Source: CAVWDU01 sp963840725 (GTDB taxonomy: Bacteria; Pseudomonadota; Gammaproteobacteria; Pseudomonadales; Halieaceae). From it: a DNA stretch of 64,000 nucleotides. Location: NCBI GenBank assembly GCA_963840725.1, contig CAWIZY010000003.1:124001-188000 (forward strand). The letters run 5' to 3'. Positions 1 to 8,666 of the stretch are shown piece by piece. Positions within the stretch are counted from its first letter, which is position 1, and every line of letters starts with the position of its first letter. The notes below the pieces were generated by a model that saw only the letters and a program-made list of their open reading frames with translations, did no database searches and was not told the origin of the DNA. The position numbers and the translations under genes were made by a program.

Positions 1-2
1 TG

Positions 3-71
3 CCCGGAGCCTTCAACGCACTCTTCGACGGCAGCAATCGTGGGACGCTGATCGTTGCCAGCCAGGAATAG
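3..71 (+). CDS. C-terminal end of an oxidoreductase-like protein (partial)
   Basis: The window opens inside a reading frame that ends at a TAG at 69-71. The 22 visible residues end in a pattern (AFNALFDGSNRGTLIV) resembling the C-terminus of zinc-type or quinone-oxidoreductase-like MDR proteins, where a final strand of the form GK-LV-V is common. Only this tail is visible, so the family is a guess. About 140 bp without a recognisable gene separates it from the next SDR gene on the same strand. Confidence 0.3.
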   Translation, partial: PGAFNALFDGSNRGTLIVASQE

Positions 72-210
72 CCGCATCCAGCTGAAGAACCAGGTTTTTC
101 GGCTGCTCTGAGTCAGTCGCTGAAGGCTCAAGCAGGGACGCCGGAAGAATCGCAATGGGACTGTTCTGACAGGACGGTCTTGACGCGAAGGTCTGAATGG
201 GAAGGTATTA

Positions 211-996
211 ATGGGAAGGTTGAGTGGCAAGACCGCATTGATAACCGGCGCGGGTAGCGGTGTCGGTGCTGCCTGTATGGGGCTTTTTCTGGAAAAAGGC
301 GCTCGCGTCATGGGCGCAGGGCGCACCGAAGCCCGGCTTCGCGACAGCCTGGCGGTCTTGCCCGGGGCGAGCGATGACAAGGCCCGCGTCATTGCCGCAG
401 ATGTCAGCACGGAACAGGGAGTAGCTCGGGTGGTGGAGGCCACAGAAGCGGCCTTTGGTGCCATCGATATACTCGTGCACGCTGCCGGAGTCGGCTATAG
501 CTGGGAAAAGCAAAGCCCCGGTGCCATGGCGGACGTGGTTGGCGCAGCGCCGGATAAATGGGACGAGGTAATGCGCATCAACTGCGATGCCTACTACCTC
601 CTGTGCCGGGCGATCGTGCCGCGAATGAGAGAGGCCGGCGGTGGCTCCATCGTCGGTGTTGCGAGTATTTCCGGCTTACAGGGCCTGGCGACCGCCCATG
701 CCTACACCGCCGCCAAGGCGGCGATGATCAACCTGACCCGCTCCATGAGCGTCTCCTATGTGCAAGACAACATACGCGTTAACTGCATCGCACCGGGCTT
801 TATCGATACGCCCATGGTCGCGGACGTGCTCAACCTGTTCGACGACGCGGACACTGCGGAGCAACTCACCCCCATGCGCCGCCCGGGAACACCCAGGGAG
901 ATGGCCTTCGGCTGCCTGTACCTGGCGTCCGAGGAATCAAGCTACTGCAGTGGCACGGTGCTTGTAATCGACGGCGGAACCACCGCACGGCAGTAG
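211..996 (+). CDS. short-chain dehydrogenase/reductase (SDR), probably NADP(H)-linked
   Basis: This 261-residue classical SDR carries the Rossmann cofactor motif TGAGSGVG at residues 12-19 and an Arg at 38 after the second strand, which favours NADP(H). It has the NAAG equivalent as HAAG at 90-93 and the catalytic set Asn124, Ser152, Tyr165 and Lys169 (YTAAK). The substrate-loop region reads NCIAPGFIDTPM, as in the FabG-like branch. The chosen ATG follows a short duplicated stretch (atgggaaggt at 197 and again at 211); the upstream copy runs straight into a stop. It is followed 111 bp later by an acyl-CoA dehydrogenase on the same strand, so a role in oxidising a lipid or terpenoid-like hydroxy compound is plausible. 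The substrate cannot be read from sequence. Confidence 0.85.
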   Translation: MGRLSGKTALITGAGSGVGAACMGLFLEKGARVMGAGRTEARLRDSLAVLPGASDDKARVIAADVSTEQGVARVVEATEAAFGAIDILVHAAGVGYSWEKQSPGAMADVVGAAPDKWDEVMRINCDAYYLLCRAIVPRMREAGGGSIVGVASISGLQGLATAHAYTAAKAAMINLTRSMSVSYVQDNIRVNCIAPGFIDTPMVADVLNLFDDADTAEQLTPMRRPGTPREMAFGCLYLASEESSYCSGTVLVIDGGTTARQ

Positions 997-1107
997 CCAT
1001 CTGACCCGGGGTACAGAACCGGACTGAGCAGGAAACAGCCAGCAGACGCGCAGCTCTACCGCGATCCCGTCAACCGACGTGGCGTCTGCTAAACAGGAAG
1101 AGGGCCT

Positions 1108-2412
1108 ATGGATTTTGATTATAGCGACAAGGTTAAAGAGTACTCGGGGCGCATCGAGAATTTCCTCGCAGAACATATCTACCCCAACGAGGAACGTTTT
1201 TACAGGGAGGCCGAGACACTGGGGCCCTGGAAGGTTTATCCGGTTATAGAGGAACTCAAGGAGGTTGCCAGGCGCGAGGGCCTCTGGAACCTCTTTCTTC
1301 CCGATAGCGACTACGGTGCTGGCCTGAGCAACCTTGAGTACGCGCCCCTGTGTGCGCTGATGGGACGCTCACACCTCGCGCCGGAGGTTTTCAACTGTTC
1401 CGCGCCAGACACGGGCAATATGGAAACTATCATTCGCTACGGGACCGAAGCGCAAATAAAAGAGTGGGCAGAACCGCTGCTGAACGGCACGATTCGCAGT
1501 GCCTTCGCCATGACTGAACCGGAAGTAGCGTCCAGCGATGCCACCAATATCGAAAGCTCTATAGTGCGCGACGGCGACAATTACATTGTCAATGGCCGCA
1601 AGTGGTACACCACCAATGCCACGGACCCGCGCTGCAAGATCATTATCTTCATGGGCAAGTCCTCGCCGGACCACGAGAGCCGTTACAAACAGCAATCGAT
1701 GATACTGGTGCCCAAGGATACACCCGGTGTGCGCGTTGTCCGGTCCCTGCCGGTATTCGGGTTTTACGGCGTGCCTGATCGTGCGGCCGAGGTGGTTTTC
1801 GAGAACGTCCGCGTACCCGCAAGTAACATGTTGCTCGGTGAGGGGCGCGGCTTCGAAATCGCTCAGGGCCGCCTTGGCCCCGGCCGCATCCACCATTGCA
1901 TGCGCCTGACCGGCCTCGCAGAGCGCGTCCTGGAGCGCATGTGCAAGCGCCTCGAAGCACGCGAGGCCTTTGGCGGCCCGGTGGCGAAGCAGTCCGTTTC
2001 TCTCGAGCGGATAGCCGAGGCGCGCATCCTGATCGAGCAGTCTCGCCTGCTAACGCTGAATGCGGCCTGGAAGATGGACAAGGTCGGCAATAAGGAGGCT
2101 CGCCGGGAAATTGCCATGATCAAGGTGGCCGCTCCCAACATGGCCTGCCAGGTAATCGACTGGGCTATACAGGCATTCGGTGGTGGTGGCACCAGCAGTG
2201 ACCATTACCTGACCTCTGCCTATGCAACTGCTCGCCTGCTGCGGTTGGCAGATGGCCCGGACGAGGTACACCGCAATCAGATCGGACGCCTGGAGTTGCG
2301 ACGTGCCGGCGAACTTGACCCGGTGCGCACGGGGACTCGAGCGGACTTCCTCAGTCTTGCGGAAGCAGACGAGCGGGCGGCCCATAGCCTGTTCCCGCCG
2401 GAGGACCTGTAA
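1108..2412 (+). CDS. acyl-CoA dehydrogenase family protein
   Basis: The 434-residue protein has the three-part acyl-CoA dehydrogenase fold: a helical N-terminus, the FAD-binding central signature FAMTEPEVASSDATN near residues 132-146, and a helical C-terminus. Near residues 377-390 is the conserved run LADGPDEVHRNQIG, typical of the long ACAD10/11-like branch. Such enzymes oxidise acyl-CoA to 2-enoyl-CoA and pass electrons to ETF. The start is preceded by a good ribosome binding site (aggaagagg). It lies between two SDR genes and may belong to the same catabolic unit as the upstream SDR. The exact acyl substrate is unknown. Confidence 0.85.
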   Translation: MDFDYSDKVKEYSGRIENFLAEHIYPNEERFYREAETLGPWKVYPVIEELKEVARREGLWNLFLPDSDYGAGLSNLEYAPLCALMGRSHLAPEVFNCSAPDTGNMETIIRYGTEAQIKEWAEPLLNGTIRSAFAMTEPEVASSDATNIESSIVRDGDNYIVNGRKWYTTNATDPRCKIIIFMGKSSPDHESRYKQQSMILVPKDTPGVRVVRSLPVFGFYGVPDRAAEVVFENVRVPASNMLLGEGRGFEIAQGRLGPGRIHHCMRLTGLAERVLERMCKRLEAREAFGGPVAKQSVSLERIAEARILIEQSRLLTLNAAWKMDKVGNKEARREIAMIKVAAPNMACQVIDWAIQAFGGGGTSSDHYLTSAYATARLLRLADGPDEVHRNQIGRLELRRAGELDPVRTGTRADFLSLAEADERAAHSLFPPEDL

Positions 2413-2460
2413 CGAGACGAAGACCTGTGGGTCCGGCGAGTTGCTCTACGCCTGGCTGTG

Positions 2461-3345
2461 TCAGCCCAGGCTGTTTTGTTTACCTGCAGCCCGCTGTGCA
2501 TGGCGCTCCAGGACCAGCCAGGTGAGGATCGCCGTAAAGCACATGGTGAACACACTGGTCAGCGCCATGCTCTGGAAAAGGTCACTGGAATGCCAGACTT
2601 GCCCCGTCGGATCGGACAGGGTTGCCCCGGGCACGATTAATGCCAATAGCGGGAATTGCAGGCCGATGAGCAACCAGTAGACGATGGGCTGGCGCCAGTA
2701 CGTTGCGGTGGCCGGTATTTCCTTGGGGGGTTGTCGCTTCGCTGCAAATAGTGCGAAAAGCTGAAACGAGAGCCACATGGTCAGCATCCAGCCAAAAAAG
2801 TTCAGCAGTGGTACGCCGAACCAGGGGCCGCCGTCAGCCCAGACCCAATCGCGGTTAACGGTGCCGCCTATGGCGTCCACGCAGAGGTCCCAGGAGGTCG
2901 TAAGGAATGCGGCGATGATGGGTCGCGCATAGGCAACACCGCGGGGCGCCGAGAACACGTCGCCCAGTAGTATCCCCGCGAGGACCCAGGCGATGTAGCC
3001 GGCGACCGCGAAGATTGGCCCGACTATTATGGGTACATGCCAGAGCTTCGGACCCATGGCTGCGGTGTGGTGGTAGGAACCGAATGGAAAACCGGTAACG
3101 ATACTCATGTTTTCGAGGATATTGGTCACGATAACAGCCAGTAAAAAGTACACCACAATAGCCGCACCGTAGCGTCGACTCCCGTGAAGCAGGGTAAACG
3201 CGCTGAGTAGCGCGACGTTAATATACCGGGCAGTATTTGCCGACACTAACGAGGGAAGGAAAAAACTTGCTAGCGTGACCAGGAGCCAGAGCGAAATTAT
3301 TGCCCATAGAGCAATATCGGTAGCATGTCGTGCGGATCGTTCCAT
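2461..3345 (-). CDS. carotenoid-biosynthesis-type integral membrane protein (DUF422/CruF-like)
   Basis: The 294-residue protein has about seven hydrophobic segments and the family's conserved patches: PFGSYHHT near residue 90, TTSWDLCVDAIGG with an acidic residue in a membrane helix, and WFGVPLLNFFGWMLT. These match the DUF422 family that includes the carotenoid hydratase CruF and related proteins. In CruF the reaction is hydration of an acyclic carotenoid end in the membrane. No other carotenoid gene is in view, so the reaction here is uncertain. It is convergent with the acyl-CoA dehydrogenase and divergent from the SDR gene that starts at 3519. Confidence 0.65.
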   Translation of the reverse strand: MERSARHATDIALWAIISLWLLVTLASFFLPSLVSANTARYINVALLSAFTLLHGSRRYGAAIVVYFLLAVIVTNILENMSIVTGFPFGSYHHTAAMGPKLWHVPIIVGPIFAVAGYIAWVLAGILLGDVFSAPRGVAYARPIIAAFLTTSWDLCVDAIGGTVNRDWVWADGGPWFGVPLLNFFGWMLTMWLSFQLFALFAAKRQPPKEIPATATYWRQPIVYWLLIGLQFPLLALIVPGATLSDPTGQVWHSSDLFQSMALTSVFTMCFTAILTWLVLERHAQRAAGKQNSLG

Positions 3346-3518
3346 GTGGGCTCCGTGCTCGTTTTTTTCTGCTTAGCCGCCTGAGCGCAGCGAACAAGGT
3401 AGCAGGAATTGGAGTCCCGTCAAAGGCGGGCCGGGATATTGTCCCTACAGTGTTTATCGGGGCGCGAAAAAGGCGCCCTTGAAAACATGTCGTTAGAGAA
3501 ACCTGAGAGAGGAAACTT

Positions 3519-4265
3519 ATGAACCTACGTTTCGATGGAAAGACGGCGGTCGTCACCGGTGCTGCCACCGGTATCGGGTATGCCATCGCAGAAGCACTGG
3601 CGGAGAGCGGTGCGACGGTGATCGTGGCGGATATCGATTTGACTGGCGCCAGTGAGGCCGCCAGGTCCATTGGGCAGGGCGCGCTGGCCGTGAAAGTTGA
3701 TGTCACCAACCATCAGGATGTCGAGGCAATGGTCGCCTTCGCCATGGAAGCGACCGGCAGGCTGGACATGCTGGTGAACAACGCCGGTATTGCGGGTCCG
3801 ATGGAGCCTATCGGCACCTACGCCATCGAGGAGTGGCACAAGGTTATCGACGTCAACCTGCATGGGGTTTTCTATGGCATGCGCTATGCGATTCCGGTCA
3901 TGAAGGAAACCGGGGGCGGCGCCATCGTCAATATGGCGTCGATTCTCGGATCCGTAGGCTTTGTCGACGCAAGCGCCTACGTGGCGTCCAAGCATGCTGT
4001 TGTAGGGGTCACGAAAGCGGCGGCACTTGAGCACGCTGCCGACGGCATCCGGGTCAATTGTGTCGGGCCGGGGTTCATAAGTACCGAACTTGTCAAAAGC
4101 GCGCTTGATGAGGCCACCAGGGACGAACTGGCGGGCGCGCACGCGCTCAACCGGATGGGCGAGCCGGCAGAGGTCGCTTCCCTGGTCGTCTATCTCCTGT
4201 CCGACCAGGCGGCCTTCATCACGGGCTCGTATCATGTGGTAGACGGCGGCTATACCGCGCGATGA
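3519..4265 (+). CDS. short-chain dehydrogenase/reductase (SDR), probably NAD(H)-linked
   Basis: This 248-residue classical SDR has the cofactor motif TGAATGIG at residues 13-20 and Asp38 at the end of the second strand, which indicates NAD(H) preference. It also has NNAG at 87-90 and the catalytic residues Asn113, Ser141, Tyr154 and Lys158 (YVASK). The C-terminal DGGYTAR ending is common in glucose-dehydrogenase-like and steroid-dehydrogenase-like SDRs. A good ribosome binding site (agagagg) precedes the ATG. It is followed 111 bp downstream by an acetoacetate-decarboxylase-like gene on the same strand. The substrate is not identifiable. Confidence 0.85.
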   Translation: MNLRFDGKTAVVTGAATGIGYAIAEALAESGATVIVADIDLTGASEAARSIGQGALAVKVDVTNHQDVEAMVAFAMEATGRLDMLVNNAGIAGPMEPIGTYAIEEWHKVIDVNLHGVFYGMRYAIPVMKETGGGAIVNMASILGSVGFVDASAYVASKHAVVGVTKAAALEHAADGIRVNCVGPGFISTELVKSALDEATRDELAGAHALNRMGEPAEVASLVVYLLSDQAAFITGSYHVVDGGYTAR

Positions 4266-4376
4266 AGTGATCGCGCATTCTCGCCGTATCATTGTGCACA
4301 GGGCGGTGTTCGATTAAGGTCGGAGAATCGCGCTTTCGCAGACAGGTCTGCTTCAAGGGTCGGGGGGATTAGCACC

Positions 4377-5186
4377 ATGGGTCTAGTTCGCAGTGAAGAA
4401 GAGATTGCACGCATCCAGCAGGCGCTGCGCAAACCGCGGTTCGTGAACGGCGAGATGCTCTCGGTGGATTTTCTCACCCAACCGGCAGTTATCGAACACC
4501 TGCTGCCCCCAGGTCTGGAGACAACCGGCACGCCGCGCGTCACCGCGATGGTGGGACGCTGGCAGAGCAACTGCGTCGGGGATTTCGACGGCGGCGCAAT
4601 CTACCTCGAGGCACGCCGCGGCGACCTTGTGGGTGACTATGTGCTGGCCATGTACATGGACCGCGACCAGCCCATCATCTATGGCCGCGAGCTGTTCGGC
4701 GAACCGAAGAAACAGGCGACCTCGCACCTGCACAGGAGCGGCTCGCACATGAATGGGCGTATCGAACGCTACGGCACCGCACTGATCGAGCTCGACGTCG
4801 AACTGGGTGAGGACGAAGGGCCGAGCACGGGGCAAGGGATCAACTTCAATTACAAGGCGATTCCCGCGACCCACGGCGTAGGTCTTGAATGGGATGCGGC
4901 CCTGACCTGCGCCCACTTCGAGTCCATCGTGCGCGTGTTTCGGGCCGGTAGCGGACGGGTCCGCCTGGGCCATACCGTGCACGACCCGCTGGACGAGATA
5001 CCCGTAGTCGAGGTCGTCACTGCACGCTACGTAGAGGGCGACCTGCTGGCCCGCGCCGAGACTCTCGCTTACATTCCCGCTGCTGACTTCCTTCCCTACG
5101 CCCTGGGGCGCACCGACGACTGGAGTGCCCTCGATACAGAGACCCGCCCAGGCCTCCCGACGGACACCCTGCGCGCCTCAGACTGA
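4377..5186 (+). CDS. acetoacetate decarboxylase-like protein
   Basis: The 269-residue protein fits the acetoacetate decarboxylase superfamily. It has the motif GRELFGEPKKQA at about residues 103-114, whose paired lysines (111/112) correspond to the Schiff-base-forming Lys and its pKa-perturbing neighbour in the classical enzyme. Glu78 lies in a strand (IYLEARR) matching the active-site glutamate. Family members either decarboxylate beta-keto acids or act as aldolase-dehydratases, so the reaction is not fixed by sequence. The neighbouring SDR could produce a beta-keto substrate by oxidising a beta-hydroxy acid; this is inference from context. Confidence 0.75.
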   Translation: MGLVRSEEEIARIQQALRKPRFVNGEMLSVDFLTQPAVIEHLLPPGLETTGTPRVTAMVGRWQSNCVGDFDGGAIYLEARRGDLVGDYVLAMYMDRDQPIIYGRELFGEPKKQATSHLHRSGSHMNGRIERYGTALIELDVELGEDEGPSTGQGINFNYKAIPATHGVGLEWDAALTCAHFESIVRVFRAGSGRVRLGHTVHDPLDEIPVVEVVTARYVEGDLLARAETLAYIPAADFLPYALGRTDDWSALDTETRPGLPTDTLRASD

Positions 5187-5568
5187 CTGCCCTCCCCCGC
5201 CAGCGGTTCAGAAAAAAATCCCGCTGCTCTGCCGGAACTAATCGCTGGAGTGCCTGCCCCGCTTTACCGGGCATGGCCTTTAGGTGTGCTGAAATCGCGC
5301 TTACATTGGCCCGCTTGCCGGTCTTTTGTGGTCGTTTCCAGGCCGCTGCCCACAGGAACCTATACCCATCTGTTGTTCAGTGGCGTCACTGCTGCTTGGT
5401 CTATGAAAAAGCGGGGTCTGCTCGCGATATTCAGTGAGCCCGATGGAACAGACGGACGTCTCATCATCGAGAACTATCCCGACTACGGGGCTGTTGTCCG
5501 GCAGCCTGCAACTGATACTCGAGTTGATCTGTGTTCTCGGGGCGCTGCAAGACCACACGGTCGTCGAC
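5187..5568. other. gene-free stretch before the island
   Basis: About 380 bp between the decarboxylase-like gene and the outer-membrane-protein remnant holds no coding frame with recognisable features on either strand. I see no repeat, RNA gene or clear terminator in it. Confidence 0.4.
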
Positions 5569-5796
5569 CTACCACCCATACTCAACCACCGCCGCGGGAC
5601 CGCTCAACTCCAGTTCACCGATGGGAGCACTGGAATCGAGGTCGTACTCCAGATGACGCCAAATCAGGCCGATGTTCCAGTTGCCCAGGGCATAGCCCAG
5701 CCCCGCGGCAGCCTGCCAGGTGAAGTCGGCATCGCCGGTACCCGCATCAAGGTAGAACGGGAGAAACAGGCCGCTGCCGTCGCCCAGACCGATGCG
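5569..5796 (-). pseudogene. 3' remnant of an outer-membrane beta-barrel protein, cut by the IS21 element
   Basis: Read leftward, an open frame of about 75 residues ends at a TAG at 5569. It begins IGLGDGSGLFLPFYLD, shows alternating hydrophobic strands (FTWQAAAGLGYALG, IGLIWRHLEYDL) and closes with a C-terminal aromatic residue (EYGW). These are the hallmarks of the last strands of an outer-membrane beta-barrel. The frame is open right up to the left end of the IS21-family element at 5797, and no N-terminal half appears on the far side. The gene was therefore truncated by the insertion together with a rearrangement or deletion. Confidence 0.7.
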
Positions 5797-5861
5797 TGTT
5801 GATTTGCACTTAAAACTGACCCAGGATTTGCATCTAATATTGACCCACCCTGGTCGCCAGA

Positions 5862-6641
5862 TTATGGCGTAGTTTTGGGTTTTCTGCTTTTCTTTCCTCC
5901 CTCCTGATTGATCGTTGAGTGCTTGAGCCGGTAACTGTCATTGCCTGTCTCCAGGATATGGCAGTGATGGGTGAGCCGATCCAGCAGTGCCGTAGTCATC
6001 TTTTCATCCACAAACACCGTCGACCACTCAGCGAAGCTGAGATTGGTGGTAATGATGATGCTGGTACGCTCATAGAGCTTGCTGATCAGATGGAACAACA
6101 GCGCACCACCGGCCTGGCTGATGGGCAGGTAGCCCAATTCATCCAGGATCACCAGGTCTGTGTGGATCAGCCGATTGGCAAGCCTGCCCTGTTGCCCCGC
6201 CTGCTTCTCCTGCTCCAGAGCATTGACCAGTTCGATGGTGGACAGGAACCTGACTCGCTGGCGATGGTGTTGGATGGCCTGCACGGCAATGGCGGTTGCC
6301 AAATGGGTCTTGCCGGTGCCTGGTCCACCCACCAACACCACGTTCTGGGCATCTTCCAGGAACTGGCAACGGTGCAATGATTTGACCAGCGCCTCATCCA
6401 CCAGACTCTGGTTAAAGTCGAAGCCGGTGAGATCACGGTAGGCCGGGAACTTGGCGACCTTCATCTGGTAGTTGATCGAGCGTACATCCCGCTCTGAGGC
6501 TTCAGCCTTGAGCAGCATCTCCAGTACCGGCACTGCCTGCTGGTAGGCTGGCGAGGATTGCGCAGAGAGTTCGCCGACAGCATCGGCCATGCCGTGCAAC
6601 TTCATCGACTTCAGGGTAGTCATCATGGCATCAGGATTCAT
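5862..6641 (-). CDS. istB: IstB-like AAA+ ATPase, transposition helper
   Basis: The 259-residue protein is the ATPase regulator of IS21 transposition. It has the Walker A motif GGPGTGKT at residues 105-112 and Walker B LVILDELGY at about 163-171. The N-terminal helical domain (MNPDAMMTTLKSMKLHGMAD) is standard for IstB. It assembles on DNA and directs IstA to the target. Its start overlaps the end of istA by about 11 bp, implying translational coupling. Length and motifs are complete, so it should be functional. Confidence 0.93.
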   Translation of the reverse strand: MNPDAMMTTLKSMKLHGMADAVGELSAQSSPAYQQAVPVLEMLLKAEASERDVRSINYQMKVAKFPAYRDLTGFDFNQSLVDEALVKSLHRCQFLEDAQNVVLVGGPGTGKTHLATAIAVQAIQHHRQRVRFLSTIELVNALEQEKQAGQQGRLANRLIHTDLVILDELGYLPISQAGGALLFHLISKLYERTSIIITTNLSFAEWSTVFVDEKMTTALLDRLTHHCHILETGNDSYRLKHSTINQEGGKKSRKPKTTP

Positions 6642-8157
6642 TGCGTGTCCTCCGGAGTTTGTCGTAGCGTGCAGTGTCGGCCAGCGGTTCAGTGACCAGT
6701 TTCAGTGCCGGCGGTGCCTTAAGCCGTTTGGGCCGCCTGGGTTCCTCCAGTCGGCTGAGGCAGTTCAAGACGTGCTGTTTGGAGGGCTCCCCGGCTTCCA
6801 GGGCCTTGGCGACAGCCCGCTCTACCTGCTGCTCATCGTGGAGTAACACCAGGGCGAGGATGTCGACCATCTCCCGGTCGCCGCCAGGGCGCTTCAGCAG
6901 TCGGGTGCGTAACTGCCGGAAGCTGTCGGGCAATTCCATGAACGGAGCGCCATTGCGCAAGGACCCAGGTTTACGCTGGGCCACCGAGAGGTAGTGGCGC
7001 CAGTCGAAGATCGTTTGTCCCGGCGTACTCTTGTCCCGGTTGAACGTCCTGACATGCTCGGCAACGACCTGGGCCTCCGCAACGATAACCAGCCGTTCCG
7101 GATAGACACGCAGGCTGATCACCCGATTAGCGAAGCTGGCAGGCACACTGTAGCGGTTGTGCTCGAACGTAATCAGACAGGTGGAGGATACCCGCTTGCT
7201 GTGCTCCACAAAGCCATCGAAGGCGGCAGGGACCTGCATCATCTTCAATTGCTCGTCCTCCAGGCATTCGGCCAGCGAGCGGCTCTTGAGTTGCGGGTGG
7301 GCCGTTTCCTGCCACAGCACCTGACAGCGTTTTTGTAACCAACCGTTGAGTTCTTGCAAGGATTTGAACGGCGGTGTGTCGTACCAGAGGCCGTGGCGGG
7401 CATCCAGAACTGCCTTCTCCACCTGGCCCTTTTCCCAACCGGCAGCGGGATTGCAGAACTCGGGCTCATACAGGTAGTGGCCAACCATGGCATGGAAGCG
7501 TTTGTTGACCTGGCGCTGCTTACCACGGCCCACCTTATCCACTGCCGTCTTCATGTTGTCGTAAATGCCGCGTTCCGGGATGCCGCCGAAGGCCATGAAC
7601 GCGTGGTAGTGCGCATCGAACAGCATCTCGTGAGACTGGGTCAGGTAGGCACGCATGAAGTAAGCGCGGCTGTAACTGAGCTTGAAGTGGGCGATTTGCA
7701 GCTTTGTGCTGATGCCGTTGATCTTGACCCAGTCTTCGCTCCAGTCGAACTGGAAGGCCTCTCCGGGGGCGAACTGGAGCGGCACATAGGCATGCTTTGT
7801 AGCCTGCAACTTCGCGTCCTGCTGTGCCTGGCGCCACTGGCGGGCAAACGCCGCTACGCGGTCGTAAGAGCCGGTGTAGCCCAGCCCCACCAGATCTTTG
7901 TAGAGCCGCTTCACGGTGCGCCGTTGCTTCCGGTGGCGGCGGGACTCGCAGAACAGCCAGTTCGTTAAGGTCTCCTCATAGCTGTCCAGCTTGCTAGGTG
8001 TCTTGCGCGAGGGGTAGGCCGGTTCCAACTCCTGGCTGGCCAAGTATTTGCGGACCGTGTTTCGGGACAGTCCTGTACGGCGGGCAATCTCCCGGATGGG
8101 CATGCCATCCCGCAGATGCCAGCGTCGAATCACACTTACTAGTGCCACGTCTATCAC
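6631..8157 (-). CDS. istA: IS21-family DDE transposase IstA
   Basis: The 508-residue transposase starts with a helix-turn-helix (residues about 18-40, MPIREIARRTGLSRNTVRKY). A retroviral-integrase-type catalytic domain follows, with acidic residues visible as Asp138 (FQFDWSED), Asp200 (GIYDNMKT) and a Glu around 247 (KGQVEKAV). A beta-barrel C-terminal region (HNRYSVPASFANR) comes next. It cuts the IS ends and joins them to target DNA with IstB. The frame is intact from a start 105 bp inside the right end of the element. Confidence 0.93.
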   Translation of the reverse strand: MIDVALVSVIRRWHLRDGMPIREIARRTGLSRNTVRKYLASQELEPAYPSRKTPSKLDSYEETLTNWLFCESRRHRKQRRTVKRLYKDLVGLGYTGSYDRVAAFARQWRQAQQDAKLQATKHAYVPLQFAPGEAFQFDWSEDWVKINGISTKLQIAHFKLSYSRAYFMRAYLTQSHEMLFDAHYHAFMAFGGIPERGIYDNMKTAVDKVGRGKQRQVNKRFHAMVGHYLYEPEFCNPAAGWEKGQVEKAVLDARHGLWYDTPPFKSLQELNGWLQKRCQVLWQETAHPQLKSRSLAECLEDEQLKMMQVPAAFDGFVEHSKRVSSTCLITFEHNRYSVPASFANRVISLRVYPERLVIVAEAQVVAEHVRTFNRDKSTPGQTIFDWRHYLSVAQRKPGSLRNGAPFMELPDSFRQLRTRLLKRPGGDREMVDILALVLLHDEQQVERAVAKALEAGEPSKQHVLNCLSRLEEPRRPKRLKAPPALKLVTEPLADTARYDKLRRTRNES

Positions 8158-8378
8158 TCCTGTTACCCCTGCTCATTATTTGTGCAGGGAGGGGTTATAC
8201 GTGGGTCAAAATTCGATGCAAATCTGGGGGGTTAGTGGGTCACTTTTCAGTGCAAATCAACAGACGGCGAGTTTGGCCGAACAACATGCCGCGAGAGCCT
8301 GAGAATCATAAGCCGCCTCCCCCGGGCCGGAATGTCCATAATCTATGGTGGGCTCACCCGGACACCAAGAGGAGACGA

Positions 8379-8571
8379 CCAAACACACTTTACGGCGGAA
8401 TAGACCTGCACAGCAACAATGCGATGATTTCGATTATTGACGCCCAAGATCACCTGGTATTTGAAAAGCGGCTGGCCAACAACCTATCGAGTATCCAGTC
8501 TCACCTCGATCCCTGACGCTCAGGGCTTGATGGGCTTGTGGTCGAATCGACCTACAACTGGTATTGGTTGG
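8379..8571 (+). pseudogene. IS110/IS1111-family transposase remnant (N-terminal part)
   Basis: The frame reads YGGIDLHSNNAMISIID, the first strand of the DEDD catalytic domain of IS110-type transposases with its first Asp. After an in-frame TGA at 8514 it resumes in the same frame as GLVVESTYNWYWLVD, the second conserved block (Glu in VVEST). Homology stops exactly where repeat copy 1 begins at 8572. The DDE-like second half and the Ser-rich C-terminal domain are absent, and no good start codon lies just upstream. It is a dead remnant. IS110 elements lack terminal inverted repeats, so its left boundary, somewhere after 8262, cannot be seen. Confidence 0.75.
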
Positions 8572-8661
8572 TAGATGGAAACGTCGACAGGTCTGCAGGT
8601 CCTGTCACCACAATCAGTGAGGATGTCTACTCTCAGTAGGCCTTTAATATGCTCTATACTT
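8572..8661. repeat. island repeat, copy 1 (about 90 bp)
   Basis: This is the first of three near-identical copies. All share the blocks ATGGAAACGTCGACAGGTC, ATCAGTGAGGATGTCT and TATACTT. Copy 1 contains a perfect 6-bp hairpin GACAGG...CCTGTC at about 8586-8606. It abuts the IS110 transposase remnant on its left, where it lacks the extra 15 bp seen in copies 2 and 3. On its right the antiporter ATG lies 5 bp beyond the repeat. The function is unknown. Confidence 0.85.
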
Positions 8662-8666
8662 GGGCA

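Larger units (their letters stand above)
5797..8262 (-). mobile_element. complete IS21-family insertion sequence (istA-istB)
   Basis: The element is 2466 bp. Its left end (5797-5823) and right end (8236-8262) are 27-bp imperfect inverted repeats starting TGTTGATTTGCACT and agreeing at about 24 of 27 positions. A second, inner pair lies at about 5825-5846 and 8202-8225 (TTTGCATC...TTGACCCA). Such multiple terminal repeats are a known IS21-family trait, where they bind the transposase. Between them are overlapping istA and istB genes, both intact. The flanks (gatgcg on the left, gacggc on the right) show no exact target duplication, so at least one flank has been rearranged since insertion. Confidence 0.9.
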
